Shown piece by piece: positions 8,432-16,828 of a DNA stretch of 64,000 nt. Positions within the stretch are counted from its first letter, which is position 1, and the number at the start of each line of letters is the position of its first letter. The stretch is from Ardenticatenales bacterium (lineage in GTDB: Bacteria > Chloroflexota > Anaerolineae > Ardenticatenales > Ardenticatenaceae). Position numbers and translations under genes: made by a program. The notes under the pieces are model-generated. The model had not been told where the DNA came from. It was given only the letters and a program-made list of their open reading frames with translations, and did not search any database. Location: assembly GCA_020634795.1 (NCBI GenBank), contig JACKAZ010000005.1, positions 186,001-250,000 on the forward strand, in the 5' to 3' direction.

Positions 8432-9652
8432 ATGTCTACCCTCGCGAATATCCTCGTTGCCCGTTCCATGATCTACTTCCTTTGCAATCGGGAACTGGAA
8501 ATCACCCAACTCATCGGAAGCTACGATTTACTCAACCACCCACCGGAGCACTACGTGGGGCTCTGTTTACTTGCGGTCTTCCCCGAGTTGATTGGCAATG
8601 AGGATGTGCTTGAAGAGATCCTTGCGGGACGACGGAAAGCCCTTGACATTCCATTGATCAATCGCACGACCCCCGACGGTGATGAGCTTTATTTTTCCTT
8701 TTTGGTCGTCCCGCGCTATGCCGCAGATGGACGTGTGATGGGGATGCTGCTGTTGGCGCAGGATATGACCGAGCTGGGCCAGCTCCAGCAGCAGTTGGCC
8801 CAACATCGCAACGAGCTGTGGCTGCTGAAAGAGCAGCTTTCGGAGCGAAACCAGTCGCTCGCCGCCGCCAACCGCGAACTGCAGCGCCTCGACGAGCTGA
8901 AATCGGCCTTCGTCTCGATTACGGCTCACGAGCTGCGCACGCCGCTGACATCGATCTTGGGTTTTTTGGAGATGTTGCAAGATGGGGATTTTGGCGGGAT
9001 GCCGGACGGTCAGAAGCAGATTCTGGCGACGGTGTCCAGCAGCGCAACGCGATTATTGGATACGGTCAATACGATGCTCGATCTCACCCGCATCGAGACA
9101 GGGCGGTTGGATCTGGTGCTCAAGCCGACCGACTTGGAGGCGTTGGTGCGGGGGGTGATTACCGAGCTACAGCCACAAACGACCCAACGTACACAACGCA
9201 TAACCCTAGGGGTGACGCCAACAGTGCCCTTGGCCTTGGCGGATCGGCATCGAATCGCCCAAGTGGTTTACAACTTGGTGGAAAACGCCAGCAAATACAG
9301 TCCCCACGAGTCAGAAATTGCCATAACCATCCGGCCTGACTACGAGCAGCAGATGTTGATCCTTGCGGTGAAGGATCAGGGCGTGGGCATTTCGGCGGAA
9401 GAACAGAAACGGCTCTTTGCCCCCTTCTATCGGACCAGCACGGTGCGGCGGGGGGGCATCTCGGGCATCGGCTTGGGGCTTCATATCGCACAATCGTTGG
9501 TGCGATTACACGGGGGCCACATCTGGGTCGACAGCGCCGAAAACGAAGGGAGCACCTTCCTGCTTTCGCTCCCGCTCTACCTCATTGACTCAACGTCTGA
9601 AGCGCCGCAAATATCCGTTCCTCCAACGTCAACGACCCCCCCACCCCTTTGA
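8432..9652 (+). CDS. PAS-domain sensor histidine kinase
   Basis: 406 residues, apparently soluble. A PAS-like domain spans about 10-115, a coiled coil about 115-157, and the HisKA domain has phosphoacceptor His166 in SITAHELRTPLTS. The HATPase domain (about 270-390) contains VVYNLVENASKYSP (N box), VKDQGVGIS (G1) and GIGLGLHIAQ (G2). There is no transmembrane segment, so it senses a cytoplasmic signal or reads a partner such as the adjacent GTPase. It is the likely kinase for the response regulator at 6752. Its last 71 bases overlap the 3' end of ruvA on the other strand. The 206 bases before it showed no clear promoter. Confidence 0.92.
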   Translation: MSTLANILVARSMIYFLCNRELEITQLIGSYDLLNHPPEHYVGLCLLAVFPELIGNEDVLEEILAGRRKALDIPLINRTTPDGDELYFSFLVVPRYAADGRVMGMLLLAQDMTELGQLQQQLAQHRNELWLLKEQLSERNQSLAAANRELQRLDELKSAFVSITAHELRTPLTSILGFLEMLQDGDFGGMPDGQKQILATVSSSATRLLDTVNTMLDLTRIETGRLDLVLKPTDLEALVRGVITELQPQTTQRTQRITLGVTPTVPLALADRHRIAQVVYNLVENASKYSPHESEIAITIRPDYEQQMLILAVKDQGVGISAEEQKRLFAPFYRTSTVRRGGISGIGLGLHIAQSLVRLHGGHIWVDSAENEGSTFLLSLPLYLIDSTSEAPQISVPPTSTTPPPL

Positions 9653-10151
9653 GCGCGGCCTGCGCTTCGGCCACGGAATAGCCCAGCGCCGTCAGCGCGG
9701 AAATGGCGTCGCCATCCAACGAGGCGGACGTGGCACTCACGCCGAAGGCCAACGGATCCACCTTGCTTTTCAGATCAAGGACGATCCGTTGGGCGGTCTT
9801 CGTTCCCACGCCGGGGATCCGCGTCAGCAGCCCGGCTTCCTCGCTGGCGATGGCCCCGGCAATCGCATGGGGTTCCATCGCGGACAAGGCGGCGATGGCG
9901 GCCTTGGGGCCGACGCCCTGCACGGTCAGTAACAGCTCAAAAAGCGACAGTTCATCCTGCGTCTTGAAGCCGTAGAGGTTCCACTCGGTTTCCCGAATGG
10001 CCAAATAGGTGAAGCAGAACAACGTCTCGCCTTCGCGGGCCTCGGCCCACAGAGGGGCGGGCACATGGACGCGATAGCCCACGCCCCGCACATCGAGCAA
10101 AAGCGCATTGTCGAACTTGGCCGTCACGCGGCCATCCAGTGAAGCAATCAT
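9582..10151 (-). CDS. ruvA: Holliday junction branch migration protein RuvA
   Basis: A 189-residue protein of normal size. Domain I (about 1-62) is an OB-fold beginning MIASLDGRVTAKFDNALLLD. Domain II holds two helix-hairpin-helix motifs (LLTVQGVGPKAAIAALSAM and LLTRIPGVGTKTAQRIVLDL). The C-terminal domain III (about 140-189) binds RuvB. RuvA tetramers bind Holliday junctions and guide the RuvB motor. Neither ruvB nor ruvC is adjacent here. The gene is convergent with the histidine kinase and overlaps its coding end by 71 bases. All domains are intact. Confidence 0.95.
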   Translation of the reverse strand: MIASLDGRVTAKFDNALLLDVRGVGYRVHVPAPLWAEAREGETLFCFTYLAIRETEWNLYGFKTQDELSLFELLLTVQGVGPKAAIAALSAMEPHAIAGAIASEEAGLLTRIPGVGTKTAQRIVLDLKSKVDPLAFGVSATSASLDGDAISALTALGYSVAEAQAALKGVGGSLTLEERIFAALQTLSQ

Positions 10152-10540
10152 CCCTCGGACTCTTTCTGTAGAGCAGATACAAGCTATCTTTGCGTACGAT
10201 GGGGAATCGTGGCAGTGATGATTCGGGCAACAGGGGTCTTGTGAATGGGGAATGGAAGAGGTAGGATGGGCAGAGTTGGGAATCGTCCGCCGTTGCGCTG
10301 CCGTGGCGAATCGGGATCCATTGTTCTTACATAGCCTTTCGATGGAAGGCGGCCGTTTAGCTCCCTTAGCGCCTAATACCCATACCCCCTTTCACCCTCA
10401 CACCCATTCAGCTTCATGACCTCTCAACGCACAACCCCCTAATCATAGCGCAGCCGTGCGAACGGATAGCGCCATGCGGCGACGACAGAACGGGGCAGAA
10501 CCTTGGCCCTACCCCGTTCTCCCGTTGAAACAACCGCCGC
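10152..10540. other. Intergenic region with weak hairpin
   Basis: 389 bases between ruvA and the glycosidase gene, with no convincing gene. Arms GAACGGGG (10488-10495) and CCCCGTTC (10512-10519) could form a hairpin downstream of the glycosidase stop, but the T-run is poor. The rest is GC- and pyrimidine-rich with no other recognised signal. Confidence 0.4.
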
Positions 10541-12517
10541 TTAACGCTGGATTTCGACGTAGATCGGTGCGCTGTCCACGGTCAACGTGGCGGTCAGCGC
10601 GATGGGTTGTCCCAAGTAGTCGTAGAGGGCGACGGCGTTTTCCGGCACGGTCAGGGTGCGCGTCCCGCTGTTGACCCAGTAGAGGGTGATGAGGCGGTCG
10701 GCGCGGCTGAAGGTATAGCTTTCGAAGCCCGCTGCGCTCCCCACGCCAACATATTGCGCCGCTCCCAGTCGCTCGTTGTACTGTTTCAGCGCGACATAGG
10801 CGGGACGCGGCGAGCCGTCTCTGTTCAGCAACCCCCCTTGTCGCCAGCCGGGGCCGTTAAGCGTGTACCAAATCGCGCCCTGCAAGCGCAGCGACTGGGC
10901 ACGTGCCATCATTTTCGGGAGATAGCGTGCCTGATCGTCGTAAAAGCCGTCGCTGGGACACTCACTGTTCCGTTCATCGCAGAGCAGCCCGCCCTCGTTC
11001 ATGATGAGCGGTTTGTCCACGCCATATTCGCGCATCACCTCCCGCAGGAAACTGGCCTTTCCCGCCAATGCGCCGCCACGGTGAACCCAATCCGGGTGGT
11101 AAAAATCGGCATCGCGTGCTTGTGAATTCCAAAGGCCATAGGCATGGTACGCCACGACATCGAAATGTGCGCCGCCCCCTGCCCGTAGAATCCCTTCGAA
11201 AAAGTTGCCCGGATCACAGCTTTTGTTGGAAGGCGGGTTGGTCGGATCACAATCGAGCAGCAGACCCCCCACATAGACCGTCGCGGTGGGGTCAACACGT
11301 TTGATGACGGGGTAGGCGGCGGCCAGCATGGCGGCGTACTGATCGCCGTTGTAGTACGGATCGTCGATGTCGCCCCAGCAGCCGAAACCGGACTCACCGC
11401 CGACCAAGGCCGGATCGACGTCCGGCTCGTTGAACATTTCCCAATGGTGGACGTTGTACGGCGCAGCGCTGTACCGTGTCACCGCCGCCTCGACAAAGTT
11501 GGCGAAATCGCCCAGCGCATCGGCGCGGATCGCGCTGCAGAGGTGAGAGGGCGTTTCACGGGCCCACGTGGGCGTGTTGCGGAAGATCATCAGCGGGGCG
11601 ATGCCCGCCGCCGAAATTAGCCGCATGTTGGCTTCGTCCTCGGCCATCACCGCCCAGTTATAGCTGCCGCGCGTCGCTTCGATCTGATCCCAGAAAATGC
11701 CGCTGGCGCGGACCATGGTCACGCCTGCTGCCGCCGCATCGTTCATTCGCTCGGCATTAAAGCCACCGCGTGTAATCTCGACCCCGGCATAGAAGGTGCG
11801 GCTCGTCGGGTTGGCGCCGCCCGCGCCCGTGGGGTTGACCTGTTCTTTGAAGGCATCTCCCAGCAGAATCCCCCACGTCACGCCCTCCGTCTTGTCGTAG
11901 TGCATGATGCCACGTTGGAAGCGCTGATAGATGAAATTGCTGTTGTTGGGGTCCCGCGCGGGCAAGCTTGTCGGAAAACCCCATACCTCCAAGGCGATCA
12001 GTGCACGCAGCTCGCCACTGTCCGCGGGGGCGGCGCTGTAATAATAATCACGGAAGTTGACCGCTTCGTTCTGCCACTGATTGCCAACCGCACTGTCGAT
12101 GTACGCTTGCACGGCAACGCCATAATCGGGTGTGCTGGGCGCGGGCGCCTGTTGCGCGACGTCCGTATCGAAGCGCGGGAAGGTCAGCCCGCCATAACTG
12201 TCGATCGGCATCACCTCCGGATCGAGCAGGTTGAGCGGGCGAACCAGATCGCCGTTGATTTGCAGGACGTGGCGTTGGAAGATCTGCACCGCAAAGCCGT
12301 CATAAGTGAAGATCTCGCTCACCGGATAGCCGAAGGTTTCCACCCCGCCACGGTCAGAAAAATAGTCCCAAATCTCATCGTCGGTCACGGCAAAGCCCGT
12401 CTGTGGAAAATAGCGTGACGCTTGGGCATAACCGGCGGTGCTCTGTCCCCAGGCAAGCCATAGCGTCAAGATCAACCCTGCGAAAAGTAGGGCAAGTCCC
12501 CCTCGTTTTGCGCTCAT
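10541..12517 (-). CDS. Secreted clan GH-A glycoside hydrolase with LGFP-like modules
   Basis: I use the ATG at 12517 because the Lys/Arg-rich, hydrophobic stretch after it is a signal peptide (cleavage after GYA near residue 31); an ATG nine codons upstream is possible. Residues about 35-110 and 190-235 are LGFP-like modules with ETFGYPVSE and EVWGFPTSL. The catalytic barrel spans about 255-600. Acid/base Glu364 lies in MFNEPDVD and nucleophile Glu508 in LIMNEGG, about 144 residues apart as in GH39/GH5-type retaining enzymes. The product (658 residues) is probably exported and acts on polysaccharide. The substrate is unknown. It is followed by murE on the same strand upstream but is likely a separate unit. 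Confidence 0.8.
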   Translation of the reverse strand: MSAKRGGLALLFAGLILTLWLAWGQSTAGYAQASRYFPQTGFAVTDDEIWDYFSDRGGVETFGYPVSEIFTYDGFAVQIFQRHVLQINGDLVRPLNLLDPEVMPIDSYGGLTFPRFDTDVAQQAPAPSTPDYGVAVQAYIDSAVGNQWQNEAVNFRDYYYSAAPADSGELRALIALEVWGFPTSLPARDPNNSNFIYQRFQRGIMHYDKTEGVTWGILLGDAFKEQVNPTGAGGANPTSRTFYAGVEITRGGFNAERMNDAAAAGVTMVRASGIFWDQIEATRGSYNWAVMAEDEANMRLISAAGIAPLMIFRNTPTWARETPSHLCSAIRADALGDFANFVEAAVTRYSAAPYNVHHWEMFNEPDVDPALVGGESGFGCWGDIDDPYYNGDQYAAMLAAAYPVIKRVDPTATVYVGGLLLDCDPTNPPSNKSCDPGNFFEGILRAGGGAHFDVVAYHAYGLWNSQARDADFYHPDWVHRGGALAGKASFLREVMREYGVDKPLIMNEGGLLCDERNSECPSDGFYDDQARYLPKMMARAQSLRLQGAIWYTLNGPGWRQGGLLNRDGSPRPAYVALKQYNERLGAAQYVGVGSAAGFESYTFSRADRLITLYWVNSGTRTLTVPENAVALYDYLGQPIALTATLTVDSAPIYVEIQR

Positions 12518-12579
12518 TTGTTCTCCAGTGCGGTTGTTGGTCAATTAGGGAAGGTGGATCAAAGGGAGCAGGTGGTGGC

Positions 12580-14100
12580 TCATTTGGCGCCAACAACGGC
12601 CCGCAAGGCGGCCCGCATCGCCGCATGTTCGCTCCACGGTCGTTCCACCGTGCCGAAACACATCGTCGGTTCGTGGCCTTTGCCGCAGCTCATCACCAGG
12701 TCGCCCGCTTGGGCGTAGCGGCAGGCCCACGCGATGGCCTCGGCACGGTCGGGGACAATGACGTAGCTTTCGCCGCGCACCGCGCCGCTGCGCGCGGCCC
12801 CTGCCGCGATTTCGGCATTGATCTCGTCCAGCTCTTCCGTCCGCGGATCTTCGGCGGTGATCACGGTCATGTCGGCGAGTCTGCCGCTGATCGCCCCCAT
12901 CATGCCGCGTTTGGCCCGGTCGCGCAGCCCCGCCGAACCAAAGACGGCGATCAGCCGTCCGTTGGTCATCTCGCGTGCGGTTTGCAGCGCATTTTCCAGC
13001 GAAACGGGGGTGTGGGCAAAATCGACAATCGCCATGAACGATTGTCCCTCATCGATCGGTTCCATCCGCCCAAAGACGACGTCCAATGCGGCGATGCCCG
13101 CCTGAAGCTGGAGCGCATCGCCGCCCAAGGCGATGCCCACCGCCAGCGCGGCCAAAATGTTCGACACGTTGAAACGGCCCAAGAGCGGCGAATAAATCGG
13201 GAAGTTTCCAATGGGCGTTTCGACATCGAAGTGGCTCCCGTCGGCGGCGAAGCGCAGGTTGCGGGCGTTGAGTGCCACGTCCGACCGCTCGATGCCGTAG
13301 CGGAGTTGGCGGTCGGCGGGCAGCGGCGACAGGTAGGCCGCCGAGCTGTCGTCCGCATTGATGACGGCCACCTTCGCCACCCCCAACTTGCGCTCGCTCT
13401 CGCTCAACCGCTCGAACAGCTTGCGTTTGGCGGCGCGGTAGTTTTCCAACGAGCCATGCTCGTCCAGATGCTCGTGGGTGATATTCGTCACGACCGCGAT
13501 ATCGTAGTCGACCGCCGTGACACGATGTTGGGCAAGGGCGTGAGAGGTGGTTTCGATCAGCGCGACCGCCATACCCGCATCGACCATCTGCCGCAGGAAG
13601 CTTTGTATAACGGGCGCGTCGGGCGTCGTGACATGTTCGCCCGTTTCGATGCGCCGATCGCCGATGCGGGCGCCGAGCGTATCGATCATGCCGTAGGGGA
13701 TCGCCATACCATCCAGCAGGCTGGCGATCAGGTTGGTGGTGGTCGTTTTGCCATCGGTGCCAGTGACGCCGATCACCGTGAGCGCGCGGGCGGGGAAGCC
13801 TTCCCACGCGGCGGAGAGCCAAGCCCACGCCTCGCGCCCGTCCGGCACCACGATTTGAGGAATCGTGACGTTGGGCTGTGCCGTTTCCACGACCGCGACT
13901 ACGGCTCCTGCGGCTTCGGCTTGGGGCAGGAAGCGGTGCAAATCGTTGAATCGACCCCGATAGGCGATGAAGAGATCACCGCTTTGCACGGCGCGACTAT
14001 CGTTGCGAATCCCGTTGATCGTCAGCGAGGAATCAAGGTCGCCCACTAGGGTATAGCGTGGCAAAGCATCGAGTAGCGGGGCGAGGCGTTGTTCGGGCAT
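12580..14100 (-). CDS. murE: UDP-MurNAc-tripeptide synthetase, MurE-type Mur ligase
   Basis: 506 residues with the three Mur-ligase domains: an N-terminal UDP-binding domain (IRNDSRAVQSGDLFIAYRG, 31-49), the ATPase domain with P-loop GVTGTDGKTTT (about 111-121), HVTTPDAP and ETTSHAL, and a C-terminal amino-acid-binding domain. The motif that discriminates the third amino acid is D418-P419-R420 in EDPRTEE; meso-diaminopimelate enzymes usually have DNPR, so the added amino acid (LL-DAP, ornithine or lysine) is open. It acts in the cytoplasm in peptidoglycan synthesis. No other mur genes adjoin it, unlike a classical dcw cluster. A FemAB-type gene at 55.9 kb may work on the same peptide. Confidence 0.85.
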   Translation of the reverse strand: MPEQRLAPLLDALPRYTLVGDLDSSLTINGIRNDSRAVQSGDLFIAYRGRFNDLHRFLPQAEAAGAVVAVVETAQPNVTIPQIVVPDGREAWAWLSAAWEGFPARALTVIGVTGTDGKTTTTNLIASLLDGMAIPYGMIDTLGARIGDRRIETGEHVTTPDAPVIQSFLRQMVDAGMAVALIETTSHALAQHRVTAVDYDIAVVTNITHEHLDEHGSLENYRAAKRKLFERLSESERKLGVAKVAVINADDSSAAYLSPLPADRQLRYGIERSDVALNARNLRFAADGSHFDVETPIGNFPIYSPLLGRFNVSNILAALAVGIALGGDALQLQAGIAALDVVFGRMEPIDEGQSFMAIVDFAHTPVSLENALQTAREMTNGRLIAVFGSAGLRDRAKRGMMGAISGRLADMTVITAEDPRTEELDEINAEIAAGAARSGAVRGESYVIVPDRAEAIAWACRYAQAGDLVMSCGKGHEPTMCFGTVERPWSEHAAMRAALRAVVGAK

Positions 14101-14238
14101 GGGCGATCTCGGTGGTGGATGGCAAGGGTGTGGCGTTGCGTGAGCACGAAGCCGAATGGGCGTGAGTGGCGTGGGATTTTATCCATGGCTGCGGCAAGTG
14201 CGAAGGGTGCGCGCTGTGCAAACGGCGGTACGGGGAGA

Positions 14239-14715
14239 TCACTCCAACGTGTAGGGGCTGCGGATGGGCGATGGCACTTTCCCGCACGGTGAACTGTCCG
14301 GATCTTCGCCCGCCGCGTAGTGACAGCGCAGTGAAAAGCGGTCGAACGCTGCCTCGCCCGTCCATCTGCCAACCTGCTCAATCTTGTAGTGCCAGATTGG
14401 ATAAAGGGTGAACGGTTGCACCTGCCGTCTGAAATGGACGTTGATCGGGTTCGTGCCGTCCGTTTGAAGTGCTTGCAACAGATCACTGGAACAGCTAGCG
14501 GTCGCGTGGCCGGGTGCCGACACGAATTCGAGCACGACATAATCGTCGCACGCACCAGAGGGTTCGTGCGACCAATGCATGGGATGGCGCTCGACAGTGA
14601 CCGACCGATACATCCACGAGGGCGGCCTAATGATGAGGAGCTGCGCGAGCAGCACACATTCGCAGAGCGCGATGATTCCCATGACTCCGACCAAGAGATA
14701 GGCGAATCGGCGCAT
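14239..14715 (-). CDS. Hypothetical membrane-anchored protein
   Basis: A 158-residue protein starting with Met-Arg-Arg and one strong hydrophobic helix (residues about 4-30), then a hydrophilic, Cys-containing domain (Cys near 58, 81, 133 and 147) that would lie outside the membrane. It has no family I recognise. A purine-rich GGAGAAGG lies about a dozen bases before the ATG. It lies between murE and the restriction-modification island, about 30 bases from the latter. A longer overlapping frame (14046-14759) exists on the same strand but runs into murE and looks non-coding. Confidence is moderate because the evidence is only composition and topology. Confidence 0.5.
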   Translation of the reverse strand: MRRFAYLLVGVMGIIALCECVLLAQLLIIRPPSWMYRSVTVERHPMHWSHEPSGACDDYVVLEFVSAPGHATASCSSDLLQALQTDGTNPINVHFRRQVQPFTLYPIWHYKIEQVGRWTGEAAFDRFSLRCHYAAGEDPDSSPCGKVPSPIRSPYTLE

Positions 14716-14742
14716 GGGTGGGAAAAACCTTCTCCGTTTTCG

Positions 14743-15866
14743 CTACGATTCAACTTCAAGCGTCTGTCTCATGACGAGAAAGGCTTCTTTGACGGGTTGG
14801 GCCACGGCGCTATCTGGTTCCGCTAAGATGAGCGCTTGGTAGTTCTCAAGAAAGCTGCTACGTAGCCAATGGAACAGATGTAAATAATGGCGAAGAAAGC
14901 CGACACAATCTAAGATCACGAACTCAATTCCGTGGCTGATCTCATAGAGTGAGCGGGCATAGGCTTCAACAGCGGGTGGGATTTCCTCGGTCGTAATAAA
15001 GATATAGTTGTCGATACGATGATCACAAGTCGTCAGCTTTTCGATCACGCGATCTACGTCGGCTATTGTCACCATCCTATCTTTCATCTCATAACTCGTT
15101 ACCACCGTGTCGCTGTCTATCGATGTGACTTCTACATCCCCTACTGCCCCCGTCTGTGAATCGGCAGCGTTATGGCGCCATAGATCACGCACGCTTCGTC
15201 CCAGATGCTGTTCGGCCGCTCTATAGGCGGCCGCAACGATAAGCACGGGTAAGCGGCTCGTGCCCTTAAGTTTCATATGTTGTTCCACAAGCGCCAAGAT
15301 AGAGTTGGCGGACGGCGGTACCGAATCGTCACCGTTTCCAATTCCTGGAGAAAAGAATTGATCCGTTGTTGGCGTTCATCCCTCATTACCAACAGCCAGC
15401 GAATCGTTTCAGCAAGCAGCAATTCAGGCTGAACACGACCCTTGTGAACGTCGTCGAGCAGTGATAGGACCGTTTTGTAGAGACGCGGGGGACGTCCAAC
15501 GAGATTAACCTCTTTATCCAAGGTCGCGTTACGATTTCGTAGTGCCGGTGTCAAGAACGCGGTGGTAGAATTACACGGCAGATTGTGCGCTCTGATGAAG
15601 GCTGTCAAATACTGCTCATCATAGCTACGCCCCGAAAAGGCGTCGGGAGCAGGAATCTTGGTGTAGGGTTTGCGCACATCGAGGTGAGGGATATGACTCT
15701 TCGCAAGGAGGCAGGCCATCAACAGACGCACAACAGCACGATTCTTAAGATTGCGTGCTACATATTCGGTCTTTTCCTGAATGTCTTCATCAAAAAGGAG
15801 AGAACGGTCAAGGTCGTTTGCAACTAGTTGAAAGGCGCTATCGAGAACTTCTGTTGGCTCTGCCAT
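14743..15866 (-). pseudogene. Type II restriction endonuclease gene split by a frameshift
   Basis: Two frames together resemble one endonuclease of about 370-380 residues. The first (15866-15273) encodes the N-terminal part, with DAFSGRSYDEQYLTAF and LVGRPPRLYKTVLSLLDD. The second is open from 15375 down to 14743 and continues with the SRLPVLIVAAAYRAAEQHL segment. Both frames are open between about 15375 and 15275, so a single indel near 15320-15350 would join them. The second half has a PD-(D/E)xK-like site: an Asp in GAVGDVEV and, 16 residues later, Glu-Met-Lys in SYEMKD. It overlaps the methylase gene by 43 bases. Alternatives are a sequencing error or two coupled subunits started at a TTG (15297). 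The exact endonuclease family is unassigned. Confidence 0.65.
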
Positions 15867-16708
15867 GCGTTTGCCTTACTTGTCGAAGGGTCGTAGTTTG
15901 TCCATAACAATTCGACGCGTCGACGCTTCTGCCCGTTCGCTTGTGTATTGGTGGAATGTGCTTTTTTCGCCGCCGCCTTACTCAAGTACCAGCCGCCATA
16001 CAATTCATCCATCAGGGGACTGTGGTAGCCCGATATGGCAACCTTGCCCTGCACCGAGTGGAGAGCCTCTGAAAGCGCACGATGATCGCTGTCGGTCATT
16101 TCATAGCCATAGGCGTTTGTGTCGGAGCGCGAGTCGTGTGGATAGGGGGGGTCACAGTAGAAGAGTGTTTCGGAACTATCGTAGCGTTGGATGACTTCTA
16201 TTGCCGGTGCATTTTCGATTTGAACCCTAAGCAATCTTTGGACGATCTCAGATAACCCCTCAACGCTCCCCAGCCAGCGTGAAACGGCGCCAGCCATGCC
16301 AGCCCGACTGGTAAGTTTGCAATGTGCCCAGCGTCCCTCACTTGCGGTCTGCGCGAGTCCCGTTCGTACTTGGCGTGCTCGCACGAAGAAACGTCGTGCT
16401 CGTTCCAAGTCGTCGAGCGACTCGACTGGCTCATCGACCGCCTGTCGCGGCTCCTCTCTCGAAAACGGGGTAAGACCAATCGCACGAATCAATTGCTCCC
16501 CATTATCTCGGAGTACACGGAAGAAGTTAACGAGTTCTCCATCTAGGTCATTGTATGTTTCGACCGGAGCGGGCATGCGATTAAGAAGCACAGCGGCCGA
16601 CCCGCCGAACGGCTCACAATAGTGGGTGCTTTCCGGGAGGAGGGGCAGTAACCAACTGAGGTGCGAATACTTTCCGCCGTACCACCCGAACGCGATCATT
16701 TTGCTCAT
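15824..16708 (-). CDS. D12-class DNA adenine N6-methyltransferase
   Basis: 294 residues. The N-terminal FGWYGGKYSHLSWLLPLLP matches the AdoMet-binding FxGxK region of D12-class (Dam/DpnM) enzymes, followed by YCEPFGGSAAVLLN. The catalytic DPPY motif is present as CDPPYPHDS near residue 187. The central segment (about 80-165) is the target-recognition region. It would protect host DNA from the endonuclease encoded directly downstream, whose reading frame is broken here, so the methylase may now act alone. The recognition site cannot be read from sequence. AT content is visibly higher than in flanking genes, which suggests horizontal acquisition. An ATG three codons downstream is an alternative start. 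Confidence 0.9.
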   Translation of the reverse strand: MSKMIAFGWYGGKYSHLSWLLPLLPESTHYCEPFGGSAAVLLNRMPAPVETYNDLDGELVNFFRVLRDNGEQLIRAIGLTPFSREEPRQAVDEPVESLDDLERARRFFVRARQVRTGLAQTASEGRWAHCKLTSRAGMAGAVSRWLGSVEGLSEIVQRLLRVQIENAPAIEVIQRYDSSETLFYCDPPYPHDSRSDTNAYGYEMTDSDHRALSEALHSVQGKVAISGYHSPLMDELYGGWYLSKAAAKKAHSTNTQANGQKRRRVELLWTNYDPSTSKANAWQSQQKFSIAPFN

Positions 16709-16828
16709 CTGCCACTTGCCATTCCTTCGCTGTGCTTGGCGTCTATGAGGATACTAGCACATATAAACGAGACGACGCACTCTATTCATCCGGAAAGCGT
16801 ACCCCGCTAGTAGGATCGGCCAAGACGT

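Noticed and set aside
12403..14049. A 548-codon open frame opposite murE
   Set aside because: Antisense shadow of a gene with clear Mur-ligase motifs.
14046..14759. Alternative 237-codon frame overlapping the hypothetical membrane protein
   Set aside because: It overlaps the start of murE and has a Ser/Arg-rich composition; the 14239-14715 frame has a proper N-terminal helix.
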